The notes beneath the pieces are model-generated. The model did no database searches. It was not told where the DNA came from and worked only from the letters and a program-made list of their open reading frames with translations. Positions 47,654 to 56,497 of a DNA stretch of 64,000 nt are shown piece by piece (within the stretch, counting starts at the first letter, position 1; each line of letters opens with the position of its first letter). Source of the DNA: Mesorhizobium onobrychidis. GTDB lineage: Bacteria; Pseudomonadota; Alphaproteobacteria; Rhizobiales; Rhizobiaceae. The stretch spans positions 496,001-560,000 of the forward strand of contig NZ_CP062229.1 of NCBI RefSeq assembly GCF_024707545.1, in the 5' to 3' direction. The position numbers were made by a program, and so were the translations under genes.

Positions 47654-48322
47654 ATGGGCTACAGCCTCGACTTCGGCTGGCTTGCCGATGCGACAGGCGC
47701 GATCGCGCGCGGGGCGGCCACGACGATCCTTTTGATCGCCGTGACCACGCTCGCGGGAACGTTCCTCAGCATCCTCGGTGCGGCCGGGCGGCGAAACGGC
47801 CCCTTGCTGCTCAAGCGGGCGATCGGCCTCTATGTCGAGGTGATCCGCAACACGCCGTTCCTGGTGCAGCTGTTCTTCATCTTCTTCGGGCTGCCCAGCA
47901 TCGGCGTGAGGCTCGATCCGCTGCTGGCCGCCCTGCTGGCGATGACGCTCAACATGGCGGCCTACACGATCGAGATCGTCGGCGCCGGGCTCGACGCGGT
48001 GCCGCGTGGGCAGACGGAAGCAGCACTGGCGCTCGGGCTGCGGCCGCGCCAGGTGTTCGTCAAGATCGTGCTGCCGCAGGCACTCAAGGTGATCTATCCG
48101 GCGCTGACCAGCCAGATCATCATCATGATGCTGGAGTCCGCCGTCGTGTCGCAGATCGCAGTGCGCGAACTGACCTACGAGGCCGACATGCTGCAGGCGC
48201 GCACCTTCCGCGCTTTCGAGACCTATTTCGTGGTGACGATCGTCTATCTCGTCCTGTCGATGGGGCTGCGCCGGCTGCTGGTCAGCGGCGGGCGCCGCGC
48301 GCTGGGGGCCGGCGTGTCATGA
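47654..48322 (+). CDS. Polar amino-acid ABC transporter permease (HisM/GlnP type), first
   Basis: A 222-residue permease with about five helices. Typical sequences are GRRNGPLLLKRAIGLYVEVIRNTPFLVQLFFIFFGLPSIGVR and the EAA coupling motif GQTEAALALGLRPRQVFVKIVLPQALKVIYPAL. It is 21 nt from the binding-protein gene and overlaps the second permease by 4 nt. Confidence 0.92.
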   Translation: MGYSLDFGWLADATGAIARGAATTILLIAVTTLAGTFLSILGAAGRRNGPLLLKRAIGLYVEVIRNTPFLVQLFFIFFGLPSIGVRLDPLLAALLAMTLNMAAYTIEIVGAGLDAVPRGQTEAALALGLRPRQVFVKIVLPQALKVIYPALTSQIIIMMLESAVVSQIAVRELTYEADMLQARTFRAFETYFVVTIVYLVLSMGLRRLLVSGGRRALGAGVS

Positions 48323-48966
48323 TCGAATTCACCTTCTGGGATATCGTCCGCAACCTTCTGCTCGCCGCGCGCTGGACGGTGCTTCTGTCACTGGCGGCCT
48401 TCGTCGGCGGCGGTGTGGTCGGCATGGTCGTGCTGTTCTTCAGGATCGCCAAGAATAAATGGGCGCGGCGCCTTGCGTCGGGGTACATCGCGCTTTTCCA
48501 GGGAACGCCGCTGCTCATGCAGCTCTTCCTGATGTTCTTTGGCCTGCCGATGCTGGGCTTGCGCATAGAACCTTGGACCGCCGCAGCACTTGGCCTCACC
48601 TTCTTCGCCAGCGCCTATCTCGCCGAAATCTGGCGCGGCGGCGTCGATGCGCTGCCACGTGGCCAGTGGGATGCCGGTGCCAGCCTCGGCCTCCACTACC
48701 TGCAGGAACTGAGGCTGATCATCCTGCCGCAGGCGTTTTCGATCACCCGCGCGCCGACCGTGGGTTTCCTGGTGCAGCTGATCAAGTCGACCGCACTGAC
48801 CTCGATCATCGGTTTCGAGGAACTGGTCAGGACATCGAACGCGATCAACAATGCGACCTTCGAACCGTTTACCGTCTACGGGCTGGTGGCGCTGATCTTC
48901 TTCGTCATGTGCTTTCCGCTGACGCAATATGCGCGCTCGCTCGAACGGCAGGCGGCTACAAACTAG
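48319..48966 (+). CDS. Polar amino-acid ABC transporter permease (HisM/GlnP type), second
   Basis: A 215-residue partner permease: WTVLLSLAAFVGGGVVGMVVLFFRIAKN, GYIALFQGTPLLMQLFLMFFGLP and the EAA motif GQWDAGASLGLHYLQELRLIILPQAFSITRAP. The two permeases form the heterodimeric channel. No ATPase gene follows; after the stop there are about 190 bp without a gene and then a lipoprotein gene, so energy must come from an ATPase encoded elsewhere. Confidence 0.92.
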   Translation: MIEFTFWDIVRNLLLAARWTVLLSLAAFVGGGVVGMVVLFFRIAKNKWARRLASGYIALFQGTPLLMQLFLMFFGLPMLGLRIEPWTAAALGLTFFASAYLAEIWRGGVDALPRGQWDAGASLGLHYLQELRLIILPQAFSITRAPTVGFLVQLIKSTALTSIIGFEELVRTSNAINNATFEPFTVYGLVALIFFVMCFPLTQYARSLERQAATN

Positions 48967-49156
48967 GAAGCTGCCTCTGCGGTCAGCGTTCGAATGCCTT
49001 CTTTTGGGTCAAAGCAGTCATTGGGGATTATCCGGTTCCGCGTTGTGAAAAACGATTGGTGACGATAACCGTGTTTCCGGCTGCCTCTTCGGAGCTATCT
49101 CCTTGTTGGAAGAAGAGTTCTGTGTACTCTCACAATGCTTTATCAAGGGCTTGGGG

Positions 49157-49522
49157 ATGAGAATTGCAATGTTCGTCGCGTTGGCCGCGACAGCGGCTGG
49201 ATGCGCGACCTCTCCGGTCGACTATGGAGCGTCGCTTTCGAAGCAAGACCGGAAATGGGCGTCGCCGGAATGCCAGCAAGCCCGCATGGAGGCTTCGGAC
49301 TACGACGCTCGCGAAAAAAAGCAGCCGGGCTGGGGAACCGGCGTCTTTCTTGGCCCGTACGGATTAGGGCTCGCAGCAGCCATCAAGGAGCACCAGCAGA
49401 AGCAACGAAAATTGTTCGCTCGCGCGGTGCACTTGCGGTGCTCAAGCCTTCCACTGCCAAAGGAGTTGCAAAGCGACTTAAGCCCACAGGCCGCGAGTGC
49501 AAATCAGACGAAATATCCATAG
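49157..49522 (+). CDS. Putative small lipoprotein
   Basis: A 121-residue protein with a lipoprotein signal: MRIAMFVALAATAAGCATSP, in which AAGC is the lipobox and Cys18 would be lipidated. The rest is hydrophilic, with the stretch KKQPGWGTGVFLGPYGLGLAAAIKEHQQKQR and a second cysteine pair (ECQQ, HLRCSS) that may form a disulfide. I do not recognise a family. The ATG at 49157 is chosen because it begins the signal; the frame is open back to 49103. Confidence 0.65.
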   Translation: MRIAMFVALAATAAGCATSPVDYGASLSKQDRKWASPECQQARMEASDYDAREKKQPGWGTGVFLGPYGLGLAAAIKEHQQKQRKLFARAVHLRCSSLPLPKELQSDLSPQAASANQTKYP

Positions 49523-49562
49523 ACGTCACGACCCCGCCCTCCTCGTGACGAAGCCGCTTTCA

Positions 49563-50966
49563 TCAATTCCCAAAGGAGAGCTGCGGCGCGATACGATCCC
49601 GCCGCAGCCAGCGCGCTAGAAGCAGCGCCGCCACCACCGCCAGCCCCAACGACAGGCCGATCCAGATGCCGACGCCGTCGAGCCCGGAATAGAAGGCGAG
49701 CAGCACGCCGAGCGGCAGGCCGATGCCCCAATAGCCGATTGCGGCATAGATCATCGGCATCTTGGTGTCGTGCAGGCCGCGCAGCATGCCGGCTGCCACG
49801 GCCTGTGCGCCGTCGAAAATCTGGAACAGCGCGGCAAAGGCCAGGAACGACACTGCAAGCCCGATCACTGTGGCATTGGCCGGGTCACCAAGATCGATGA
49901 AGGCGCTGATCAGCGGCTGCGGCCACAGGATCATCACCAGCCCCATCAGCGCCATGAACGAGACGCCGATGACAAAAGCGGTCCAGCCGGCGCGGGAAAC
50001 ACCTTCCGGATTGCCGGCGCCATGGGCGAGCCCGACGCGCACCGTCGCCGCCTGGTTGAGGCCGAGCGGAACCATGAAGCTGATCGAGGCGATCTGGATG
50101 GCGATGGCATGCGCGGCGAGCGAGGCCGCGTCGATCAGGCCCATGAGAAGGGCTGCCGCGTTGAAGATCGTCACCTCGAAAGCGAGGAGGCCGGCGATCG
50201 GCAGACCGAGCCGCAGCAAGCCCTTGAAGCGCGGCCAGTCGGCCCGCCAGAAACGCCCGAACAGGCGGTAGCGGCGAAACTTCGGCTCAAGCATCACCAC
50301 AGCCGCCATGCCGGCGAACATCAGCGTGCTGGACAGCGTAGTGGCGAGGCCCGAGCCGGCGATGCCCATCGAAGGGGCGCCGAGATTGCCGAACATGAAC
50401 ACCCAGTTAAAGAAGACATTGCAGGCGACGGCAACGAAGACGATGACCAACGCCCAACCCGGCCGCTCCAGCGCCGAGATGAACGAGCGCAAGACGATAT
50501 AGCCGTAGAAGGGCAGCACCGCCCATTCGAGCCAGCGCAGGTAGATGCCGGCCTGATGTGCCAGCGCCGGTTCCTGACCCATGGCCAGCAACACGGCCTC
50601 GCCGTACCAGAGAAGTATCCAGATCGGGATTGAGATGAGGATCGCCAGCCACAGGCCCTGCCGTACGGTGCGGCGCAGATCGCGCACGGAATGGCGACGG
50701 CGGCCGAGTTCCGTAGCGATCATCGGCGAGGTCGCCAGCATCAGGCCGAGCCCGAAGATCAGCGGCATGAAATAGAGGTTGGCGCCGAGCGCGCCGCTGG
50801 CCAGCGTGTCTGGACCCAGCCGCCCCATCATCATGACGTCGGTCGCGGTCATCGCAGTCTGGCCGAGATTGGTGAGCACCATCGGCCAGGCGAGCGCCAG
50901 CGTCGCCTTGATTTCCTGACGCCAAAGGTTTTCCGGCGCGCGAGCGCCGGCTTCGATCGCAGACAT
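49563..50966 (-). CDS. MATE-family multidrug efflux transporter
   Basis: A 467-residue inner-membrane exporter with 12 predicted helices in two similar halves: LALAWPMVLTNLGQTAMTATDVMMMGRLGPDTLASGALGANLYFMPLIFGLGL in the first and LRLGLPIAGLLAFEVTIFNAAALLMGLIDAASLAAHAIAIQIASISFMVPLGLNQAATVRVG in the second, the latter typical of the NorM branch. It is probably a cation- or proton-coupled exporter of cationic drugs. The ATG at 50966 starts the family N-terminus; the extension to 51128 is basic, non-conserved and overlaps the upstream region. Confidence 0.9.
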   Translation of the reverse strand: MSAIEAGARAPENLWRQEIKATLALAWPMVLTNLGQTAMTATDVMMMGRLGPDTLASGALGANLYFMPLIFGLGLMLATSPMIATELGRRRHSVRDLRRTVRQGLWLAILISIPIWILLWYGEAVLLAMGQEPALAHQAGIYLRWLEWAVLPFYGYIVLRSFISALERPGWALVIVFVAVACNVFFNWVFMFGNLGAPSMGIAGSGLATTLSSTLMFAGMAAVVMLEPKFRRYRLFGRFWRADWPRFKGLLRLGLPIAGLLAFEVTIFNAAALLMGLIDAASLAAHAIAIQIASISFMVPLGLNQAATVRVGLAHGAGNPEGVSRAGWTAFVIGVSFMALMGLVMILWPQPLISAFIDLGDPANATVIGLAVSFLAFAALFQIFDGAQAVAAGMLRGLHDTKMPMIYAAIGYWGIGLPLGVLLAFYSGLDGVGIWIGLSLGLAVVAALLLARWLRRDRIAPQLSFGN

Positions 50967-51267
50967 TTTGTCGCCTATCCGATTGCGGCGCGTCGGCCAA
51001 CACCGGAAGCCGCGTCTCAGCGCGGAAAATGGCCGTGATCGGCCCGGATTCCGCATTAACCGCACGGCTTGTCTACGAAATGAGCGGCTATGGCAAGAGG
51101 CTGACTCAGTGAAGAGTTGATCCAGCAAGGGCGTACGGTCTCAAATCCCGCCTGTTTGGCCTGCCTGTTGGGCCCGCCTGTTGGAGAGAGCACAGAAGCC
51201 GCTATGATTGCGTCGTTGCTCGACCTGAAGAGCGGGCATGATATCAGGTTCCATCGAAAGACATGCG
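50967..51267. other. Gene-free interval with three imperfect 13-bp tandem repeats
   Basis: This 301-bp interval separates the divergent MATE and histidine phosphatase genes. Three tandem 13-bp units (51147-51185, consensus C-C-C/T-GCCTGTTGG with small changes) lie mid-way. No terminator, RNA gene or clear operator is evident. Confidence 0.5.
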
Positions 51268-51846
51268 ATGAGCGCGTTTCCCGAAATCTACCTGGTTCGG
51301 CATGGCGAGACGGAATGGAGCGCCTCCGGAAAGCATACCGGCCTGACCGACATACCGTTGACACCTGCGGGCGAGGAGGCCGCCGGGCGGGTCGCTGAGC
51401 GGTTGCAGGGCCTTTCGTTCCAGGCTGTCTGGTCGAGCCCGTCGCAGCGCGCCTCCAAGACTTGTACACTGGCCGGCTTCGGTTCGGCCGGCGTGAAGAA
51501 GGCCGATCTGGCGGAATGGGATTACGGCGCTTACGAGGGCCTGACCACGAAGCAGATCCTCGTCAAGCGTCCCGGCTGGCGTCTGTTTCGCGACGGCTGC
51601 CCTGACGGCGAGGCGGCAGAGGATGTCGGCGCGAGGGCGGATCGGATCGTCGACGAGCTGCGTAGCGTCAACGGCAATGTCCTGCTGTTCTCAAGCTCGC
51701 ATTTCCTGCGAGTACTGGCGGCGCGCTGGCTCGGTCTGCCGCCGCAAGATGGCGCCCTCTTCGTGCTGGATACCGCCAGCACAAGCGTGCTCGGCTATGA
51801 GCACAACCTTGGCGAGACAATTATCCGGCGATGGAACCAGAGGTAG
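51268..51846 (+). CDS. Histidine phosphatase (phosphoglycerate mutase-like)
   Basis: A 192-residue branch-2/branch-1 type histidine phosphatase. The catalytic RHG motif is in IYLVRHGETEWSASGKHTGLTDIPLTPAG, the conserved acid is near WDYGAYEG, and the second histidine is in NVLLFSSSHFLRVLAARWLG. Such proteins dephosphorylate sugar phosphates, nucleotides or protein histidines. The ATG at 51268 is preferred over 51238 because the family N-terminus starts there. It converges on the pentulose kinase gene with a 20-bp gap. Confidence 0.87.
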   Translation: MSAFPEIYLVRHGETEWSASGKHTGLTDIPLTPAGEEAAGRVAERLQGLSFQAVWSSPSQRASKTCTLAGFGSAGVKKADLAEWDYGAYEGLTTKQILVKRPGWRLFRDGCPDGEAAEDVGARADRIVDELRSVNGNVLLFSSSHFLRVLAARWLGLPPQDGALFVLDTASTSVLGYEHNLGETIIRRWNQR

Positions 51847-51866
51847 CATTACAGGCTTGTTCGAGC

Positions 51867-53453
51867 CTATCTGATCGCGTCCAGCGCCTGCCTCTGCCGG
51901 TGCATCTCCAAAAACACCCGGTAATCGCGATCGAACCGGCCGCCGGCCGCCGGATTCGACGCCCGCTTCCTGCCGCCTTGCTGCATCGCGACGCAAGCGG
52001 CGTTGAGATCAGGGAAAAGCCCGGCGGCGGTGGCCGCGATCATGCCGGTGCCGAGCAGCACCGCCTCGTCGGCCAGCGGCTCGACCACCGTGCAGCCGGT
52101 GGCGTCGGCATAAAGCTCCATCAGCAGCGGGTTTTTGGTGTGACCGCCGGTGACGTGCAGCGTGTCGATCAGATAGCCGTTCTCGTTCAGTGCTTCCAGC
52201 ACATGGCGCACGCCTAGCGCGATGCTTACGGCGGTGCGCCAATAGAGCTTGCACAGGCTGTCGAAAGAGGAATCCAGCGTCAGTCCGCTGATGACGCCGA
52301 CGGCATGCGGATCGGCGAGCGGCGAGCGGTTGCCGTGGAAATCCGGCAGCACATGCAGCCTTGCCGCAAGGTTCTCGCCCTCGATAGTGCGCAATTCGGC
52401 AACGCGCCGGGCGATCCTGGCGTGCATGGCTGCGTCCGGCTCACCGCCGGCGCCATGCCAACGGATGACGTGATCGAGCAGCGCGCCGGTGGCCGATTGG
52501 CCGCCTTCCGACAGCCAAAGCCGGGGAAGCGCCGCGCCATAATACGGGCCCCAGACGCCGGCAAAGGGTTGCGGGTCGGGCGACATCGCCATGACGCAGC
52601 TCGAGGTGCCGGCGATCAACGCCAGATGCCGGCCGATGTTGGTTTCGTCGCCTGCAAAACCGCCGAGCACGCCGAGCGCGCCGGCATAGGCGTCGATGAC
52701 GCCGGCGCCGACCCGGCATTTTTCGGTCAGGCCGAGCTCAGCCGCAGCTTCCGCGCCCAGCCGGCCGATATCGGCGCCGACCGGGCTGGCCTTCTCCGGC
52801 AGATTGCCATGCTCGAAAAGATCGCCGAGCCCAACGGCTTGGAAGAAGTCGTGCCGCCAGCCGGTCTCTTCATGCGCCAGATAGGTCCATTTGGCGGTCA
52901 GCGTACATTGCGAGCGGGCGAGCGAACCGGTCGCCTTCCATGTCAGAAAGTCGGTGAGGTCGAATAGATAGCCGGCTTCGTTCCATGTTCCGGGCAGGTT
53001 GCGCTTCAGCCACATCAGCTTCGGCGTCTCCATTTCCGGCGACATGACGCCGCCGATATAGTCGAGCACGGCATGGCCGCTTTCGCCGCATTCATCGGCC
53101 TCGGCAATGGCGCGGTGATCGAGCCAGACGATGGTGTCCCAGCGCCGTTCGCCTGATACCGACACGCTGAGCTGGCCACCATCCCTGCCCCGCACCACCA
53201 GCGAGCAGGTGGCGTCGAAGGAGATGCCGACGATACCCTCCGCTGCCACCCCAGCCTTTTCGCGGGCGGTGCGCACCGCAATGCAGACCGCCGACCAGAT
53301 ATCCTGCGAATCGTGTTCGGCGTGGTCGGCCTTCGGCCGGTTCATGACGATCGGGTGCTCGGCGCGACCGAGCAAGGTGCCTCCGGTGTCAAGAATGCCC
53401 GCACGGGCGCTCCCGGTGCCGACATCGACCGCGCAAACGAAACTGTTCGTCAA
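51867..53453 (-). CDS. FGGY-family pentulose kinase (D-ribulokinase-like)
   Basis: A 528-residue sugar kinase of the FGGY pentulose subgroup. N-terminal phosphate loop: VDVGTGSARAGILD. Catalytic-domain landmarks: SFDATCSLVV, WLDHRAIAEA, and IAGTSSCVMAMS plus HVTGGHTKNPLLMELYADATG in the C-terminal ATPase half. Length and the DHRA signature fit D-ribulose/pentulose kinases more than xylulokinase. It would phosphorylate the ketose made from ribitol or arabitol by the smoS/mtlK dehydrogenases. The start is TTG, overlapping the upstream HAD stop (TTGA), which suggests translational coupling. It is the last gene of the polyol operon. Confidence 0.86.
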   Translation of the reverse strand: MTNSFVCAVDVGTGSARAGILDTGGTLLGRAEHPIVMNRPKADHAEHDSQDIWSAVCIAVRTAREKAGVAAEGIVGISFDATCSLVVRGRDGGQLSVSVSGERRWDTIVWLDHRAIAEADECGESGHAVLDYIGGVMSPEMETPKLMWLKRNLPGTWNEAGYLFDLTDFLTWKATGSLARSQCTLTAKWTYLAHEETGWRHDFFQAVGLGDLFEHGNLPEKASPVGADIGRLGAEAAAELGLTEKCRVGAGVIDAYAGALGVLGGFAGDETNIGRHLALIAGTSSCVMAMSPDPQPFAGVWGPYYGAALPRLWLSEGGQSATGALLDHVIRWHGAGGEPDAAMHARIARRVAELRTIEGENLAARLHVLPDFHGNRSPLADPHAVGVISGLTLDSSFDSLCKLYWRTAVSIALGVRHVLEALNENGYLIDTLHVTGGHTKNPLLMELYADATGCTVVEPLADEAVLLGTGMIAATAAGLFPDLNAACVAMQQGGRKRASNPAAGGRFDRDYRVFLEMHRQRQALDAIR

Positions 53454-54133
53454 GGTGTTCTTACTCTCGCTCCCAGGCCTGCAATCAAATCGGGCAATTG
53501 CAGCATGTCAGCGAATATAAAGTCCGGCTCACTCGACGCAAGCCGCGCTTTCAGTGCCGGGTTGCCGGCATGCGAGCCGCCGGTGAAGGCAAGGACGCGC
53601 ATGCCCGCCGCCCGTGCCGCCGCGACGCCGGCGGGGCTGTCCTCGACGACGAGACAATTTTGCGGGATTGCCCCCATGTTGGCGGCTGCATGGAGAAAAA
53701 GGTCCGGCGCCGGCTTGCCCCGCGCCACCATGGCGGCGCTGAACAGATGCGGCTCGAGCAGCCCGAGCAGCCCGGTGACGTCGAGCGCATAGCGGATGCG
53801 GTCCAGTGTGCCGGAGGAGGCGACGCAGCATGGCATGGCGAGCCTCGGCAGAACCTGCCCGATGCCGGGGATCGGTTTCAGCTCCTCGCGAAATTTGCGC
53901 ATCAGCCCGACGCGCATCTCGCTCAGGTGCTGGTCGGTAATATCAAGTCCGAAGTCGCGGCCGAGGATTTCGCGGACGCTTTTCATGCTCTTGCCGAGGA
54001 AATGCTCATAGGCGGCGTCCTCGCTGACACTGCCGCCGGCGAGCGCGATCATGCTAAGCAGCGCCGAAACGGACAGCCCTTCGCTGTCGACCAGCACGCC
54101 GTCGCAGTCGAAAATGACCAGGTCAGGCGTCAT
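53450..54133 (-). CDS. HAD-family phosphatase in the polyol operon
   Basis: A 227-residue HAD hydrolase (beta-phosphoglucomutase/phosphatase-like). Motif I VIFDCDGVLVDSE has the nucleophile Asp and acid Asp; motif II ASSGTLDRIRYA; motif III/IV GKPAPDLFLHAAANMGAIPQNCLVVEDSPAGVAAARAAGM. The alpha-helical cap lies after residue 15. Placed between mannitol dehydrogenase and the pentulose kinase, it may remove toxic phosphorylated polyols or act on sugar phosphates of the pathway. It is 43 nt from the dehydrogenase gene. Confidence 0.87.
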   Translation of the reverse strand: MTPDLVIFDCDGVLVDSEGLSVSALLSMIALAGGSVSEDAAYEHFLGKSMKSVREILGRDFGLDITDQHLSEMRVGLMRKFREELKPIPGIGQVLPRLAMPCCVASSGTLDRIRYALDVTGLLGLLEPHLFSAAMVARGKPAPDLFLHAAANMGAIPQNCLVVEDSPAGVAAARAAGMRVLAFTGGSHAGNPALKARLASSEPDFIFADMLQLPDLIAGLGARVRTP

Positions 54134-54176
54134 TGAGGGCCTTCATCGGCGGGGCTTCGTGGGCATTGAGCCGATC

Positions 54177-55655
54177 TTAGAGATTTCCGGCGAGGTAGCG
54201 CGTCAGAGTCGTACGCGCGCCATCGGCCCAGAGCGCCTTGAGCGCATTGGCAAAGGCCTCGACGAACGGCGCCGCGCGGCCAACATCGCCATAGATGTCT
54301 TCCATGGCTAGCCAGGCGGCAGGCGCATCCTTTGCCGCCCTGGCGGTCGTCTGCAGTCGGTCCCAGCCCGGATCATTGGGGTCGATGACGGCGCCGCTAT
54401 CGGTGGTGCCGAAGCAGTAGCGGCACCAGAGAGCCGATTCCAGCGCCAGGCCGGTGACGCCCTTGCCGGCCTTCAGCCGGTCGGCGATGGTCGGGATGAT
54501 GAATTTCGGCTGCCGGTTGGAGCCGTCGAGGCAAAGCCTGCGGATCGTGTCGCCAATCTTCGGATTGGAGAAGCGGTGCTCGATGAGTTGGTAATAGTCC
54601 TCCAGCACGGTGTCCGGCACCGGCGGCACGGTCGGGATGATCTCGTCGTGCTCCAGTCTGTCGAGAAAGCCGCGCACCAGCGGTTCCTGCATCGCCTCGT
54701 GGACGAAATGGATGTCCATCAGTCCCGCGGGATAGGCGATGGTCGCATGGCCGCCATTGAGGATGCGGATCTTCATCAGCTCGTAGGGCGCGACATCGCT
54801 GACGAACTGCACGCCGACCTTTTCCAGCGGCGGCCGGCCGCCGGTGAAATGATCCTCCAGCACCCATTGCTTGAACGGCTCGCAGAACACCGGCCAATTG
54901 TCGTCGAGACCGAATTCGCTCGACAGAATGCCGCGCTCACGGTCGGTGGTGGCCGGCGTAATGCGGTCGACCATGCCGTTGGGAAAGGCGACTTTCTCGC
55001 TCACCCAGGTCGCCAAATCCTCGTCGATCAGACGGGCGAGACCGATCACGCCATCGGCGGTGACATGGCCGTTGTGGGGGATGTTGTCGCAGGACATGAT
55101 TGTGAAGGGCACAATGCCATCGTCGCGGCGGCGCAACAGCCCGGCAAGAATGATGCCGAACACGGTCTTCGGCATTGCTCCCGGCTGCGCATCGGCGACG
55201 ATGTCGGGATGGGTCGGGTTGAACACGCCCGACGCTGGATCGATGAAGTAGCCGCCCTCGGTGATGGTCAGCGACACGATTTTGATCGCCGGATCGGCAA
55301 GGCGTTCAATGATCGCCTTTGCATCGCCCGGCATCAAGAAATCGATCATGACACCGGTGACGCGGGCGCTCATGTGGCCAGAATCCTGCTCGACCACGGT
55401 GGTCAGCCAGTCCTGTTCCTGCAGCTTGCCGCGGCCGACCTTTTCGCCGTCGAAGACACCGGCGCCGACAAGTGCCCAGTCGTGGCCGACGCCCGCATTG
55501 AACAGATCGTCGAGATAGACGGCCTGATGAGAGCGATGGAAATTGCCGACGCCGAAATGAACGATGCCGGCCTTGAGGGTGGCGCGATCGTATTTCGGGC
55601 CGGCGACCTCAGGCGGAAGCTTGGCGAGGATGGAAGAAGAGAGTTTCACGGTCAT
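54177..55655 (-). CDS. mtlK: Mannitol 2-dehydrogenase
   Basis: A 492-residue polyol-specific long-chain dehydrogenase that oxidises D-mannitol (and often D-arabitol) to the ketose with NAD+. Family marks: GVGNFHRSHQAVYLDDL near the N-terminus, FTIMSCDNIPHNGHVTADGVIGLARL, and the catalytic K-x-N-x-H set in MKIRILNGGHATIAYPAGLMDIHFVHEAM. Length and motifs are as in rhizobial and Rhodobacter MtlK. An inverted repeat occurs just before the gene, after smoS. The kinase for fructose is not in this operon, so a general fructokinase must take over. Confidence 0.93.
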   Translation of the reverse strand: MTVKLSSSILAKLPPEVAGPKYDRATLKAGIVHFGVGNFHRSHQAVYLDDLFNAGVGHDWALVGAGVFDGEKVGRGKLQEQDWLTTVVEQDSGHMSARVTGVMIDFLMPGDAKAIIERLADPAIKIVSLTITEGGYFIDPASGVFNPTHPDIVADAQPGAMPKTVFGIILAGLLRRRDDGIVPFTIMSCDNIPHNGHVTADGVIGLARLIDEDLATWVSEKVAFPNGMVDRITPATTDRERGILSSEFGLDDNWPVFCEPFKQWVLEDHFTGGRPPLEKVGVQFVSDVAPYELMKIRILNGGHATIAYPAGLMDIHFVHEAMQEPLVRGFLDRLEHDEIIPTVPPVPDTVLEDYYQLIEHRFSNPKIGDTIRRLCLDGSNRQPKFIIPTIADRLKAGKGVTGLALESALWCRYCFGTTDSGAVIDPNDPGWDRLQTTARAAKDAPAAWLAMEDIYGDVGRAAPFVEAFANALKALWADGARTTLTRYLAGNL

Positions 55656-55679
55656 CTGCTTTTACCCTTTAGCGGGACG

Positions 55680-55714
55680 GCTCTTCCCCCCGTGGAGGAG
55701 ACGGGGAGAAGAGC
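55680..55714. repeat. Imperfect inverted repeat between smoS and mtlK
   Basis: GCTCTTCCCCCCGT (55680-55693) pairs with ACGGGGAGAAGAGC (55701-55714) with one mismatch around a 7-nt loop. It falls in the 71-bp gap between two genes of the operon and could act as a processing or attenuation element. No T-tract is present. Confidence 0.6.
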
Positions 55715-55726
55715 GCCTTCGCCCCC

Positions 55727-56497
55727 TCAACTCATCCACTGGCCGCCATCGACATTGTAGGTCTGGGCGACGATGTATTCGGCGTCGTCGCTGGCCAGGA
55801 ACACCGCCATGCCGGTGAGGTCTTCCGCCGTGCCCATGCGGCCGTAAGGCACGGCTTCGCCGACCAGCCGCTTCTTCTCGCCTTTCGGCCGGTTCTCGTA
55901 CTTGGCGAACAGGGCATCGACATGGTCCCAGTGCTCGCCGTCGACGACGCCCGGCGCGATGGCGTTGACGTTGATGCGGTGTTTGATCAGGTCGAGGCCG
56001 GCCGACTGGGTGAGCGAGATGACGGCAGCCTTGGTGGCGCAATAGACGGCAACCAGCGCCTCGCCGCGGCGCCCGGCCTGGCTCGCCATGTTGATGATCT
56101 TGCCGCCCTTGCCGCGTGCGATCATCGAGCGGGCGGCAGCCTGCAGCATGAACAGCGTGCCGGCGACATTGACGGAAAACAATCTGTCGTAGCTCGCCTT
56201 GCTGATCTCGACGATCGGCGCCAGGTCGAACAGAGCGGCGTTGTTGATCAGAATGTCCAGCCCGCCGGTCCTTGTCTCGACCGCCTTGACCGCCGCCTCG
56301 ATCGAAGCGAGGTCGGTGACGTCGAGCTTGACCGCATAGGCTTTTGCGCCGATCTCCGAAGCCGTCCTTTCGGCGGCTTCGAGATTGACGTCGCCGATGG
56401 CGACCGTGGCGCCCTCGCGGACATAGGCTTCGGCGAACGCCCTGCCGATGCCGCGCGCCGATCCGGTGATCAGCGCCGATTTACCCTCGAGCCTCAT
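55727..56497 (-). CDS. smoS: Sorbitol/L-iditol dehydrogenase (short-chain dehydrogenase)
   Basis: A 256-residue classical SDR that oxidises sorbitol to fructose (and galactitol to tagatose in related enzymes) with NAD+. The cofactor motif is [18 protein letters not shown], and the catalytic set is NNAALFDL, Ser in INMASQAG, and YxxxK in [17 protein letters not shown]. The ATG at 56497 overlaps the smoK stop by 4 nt; the longer frame to 56689 lies within smoK. Position after smoK is the standard smo order. Confidence 0.93.
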   Translation of the reverse strand: MRLEGKSALITGSARGIGRAFAEAYVREGATVAIGDVNLEAAERTASEIGAKAYAVKLDVTDLASIEAAVKAVETRTGGLDILINNAALFDLAPIVEISKASYDRLFSVNVAGTLFMLQAAARSMIARGKGGKIINMASQAGRRGEALVAVYCATKAAVISLTQSAGLDLIKHRINVNAIAPGVVDGEHWDHVDALFAKYENRPKGEKKRLVGEAVPYGRMGTAEDLTGMAVFLASDDAEYIVAQTYNVDGGQWMS

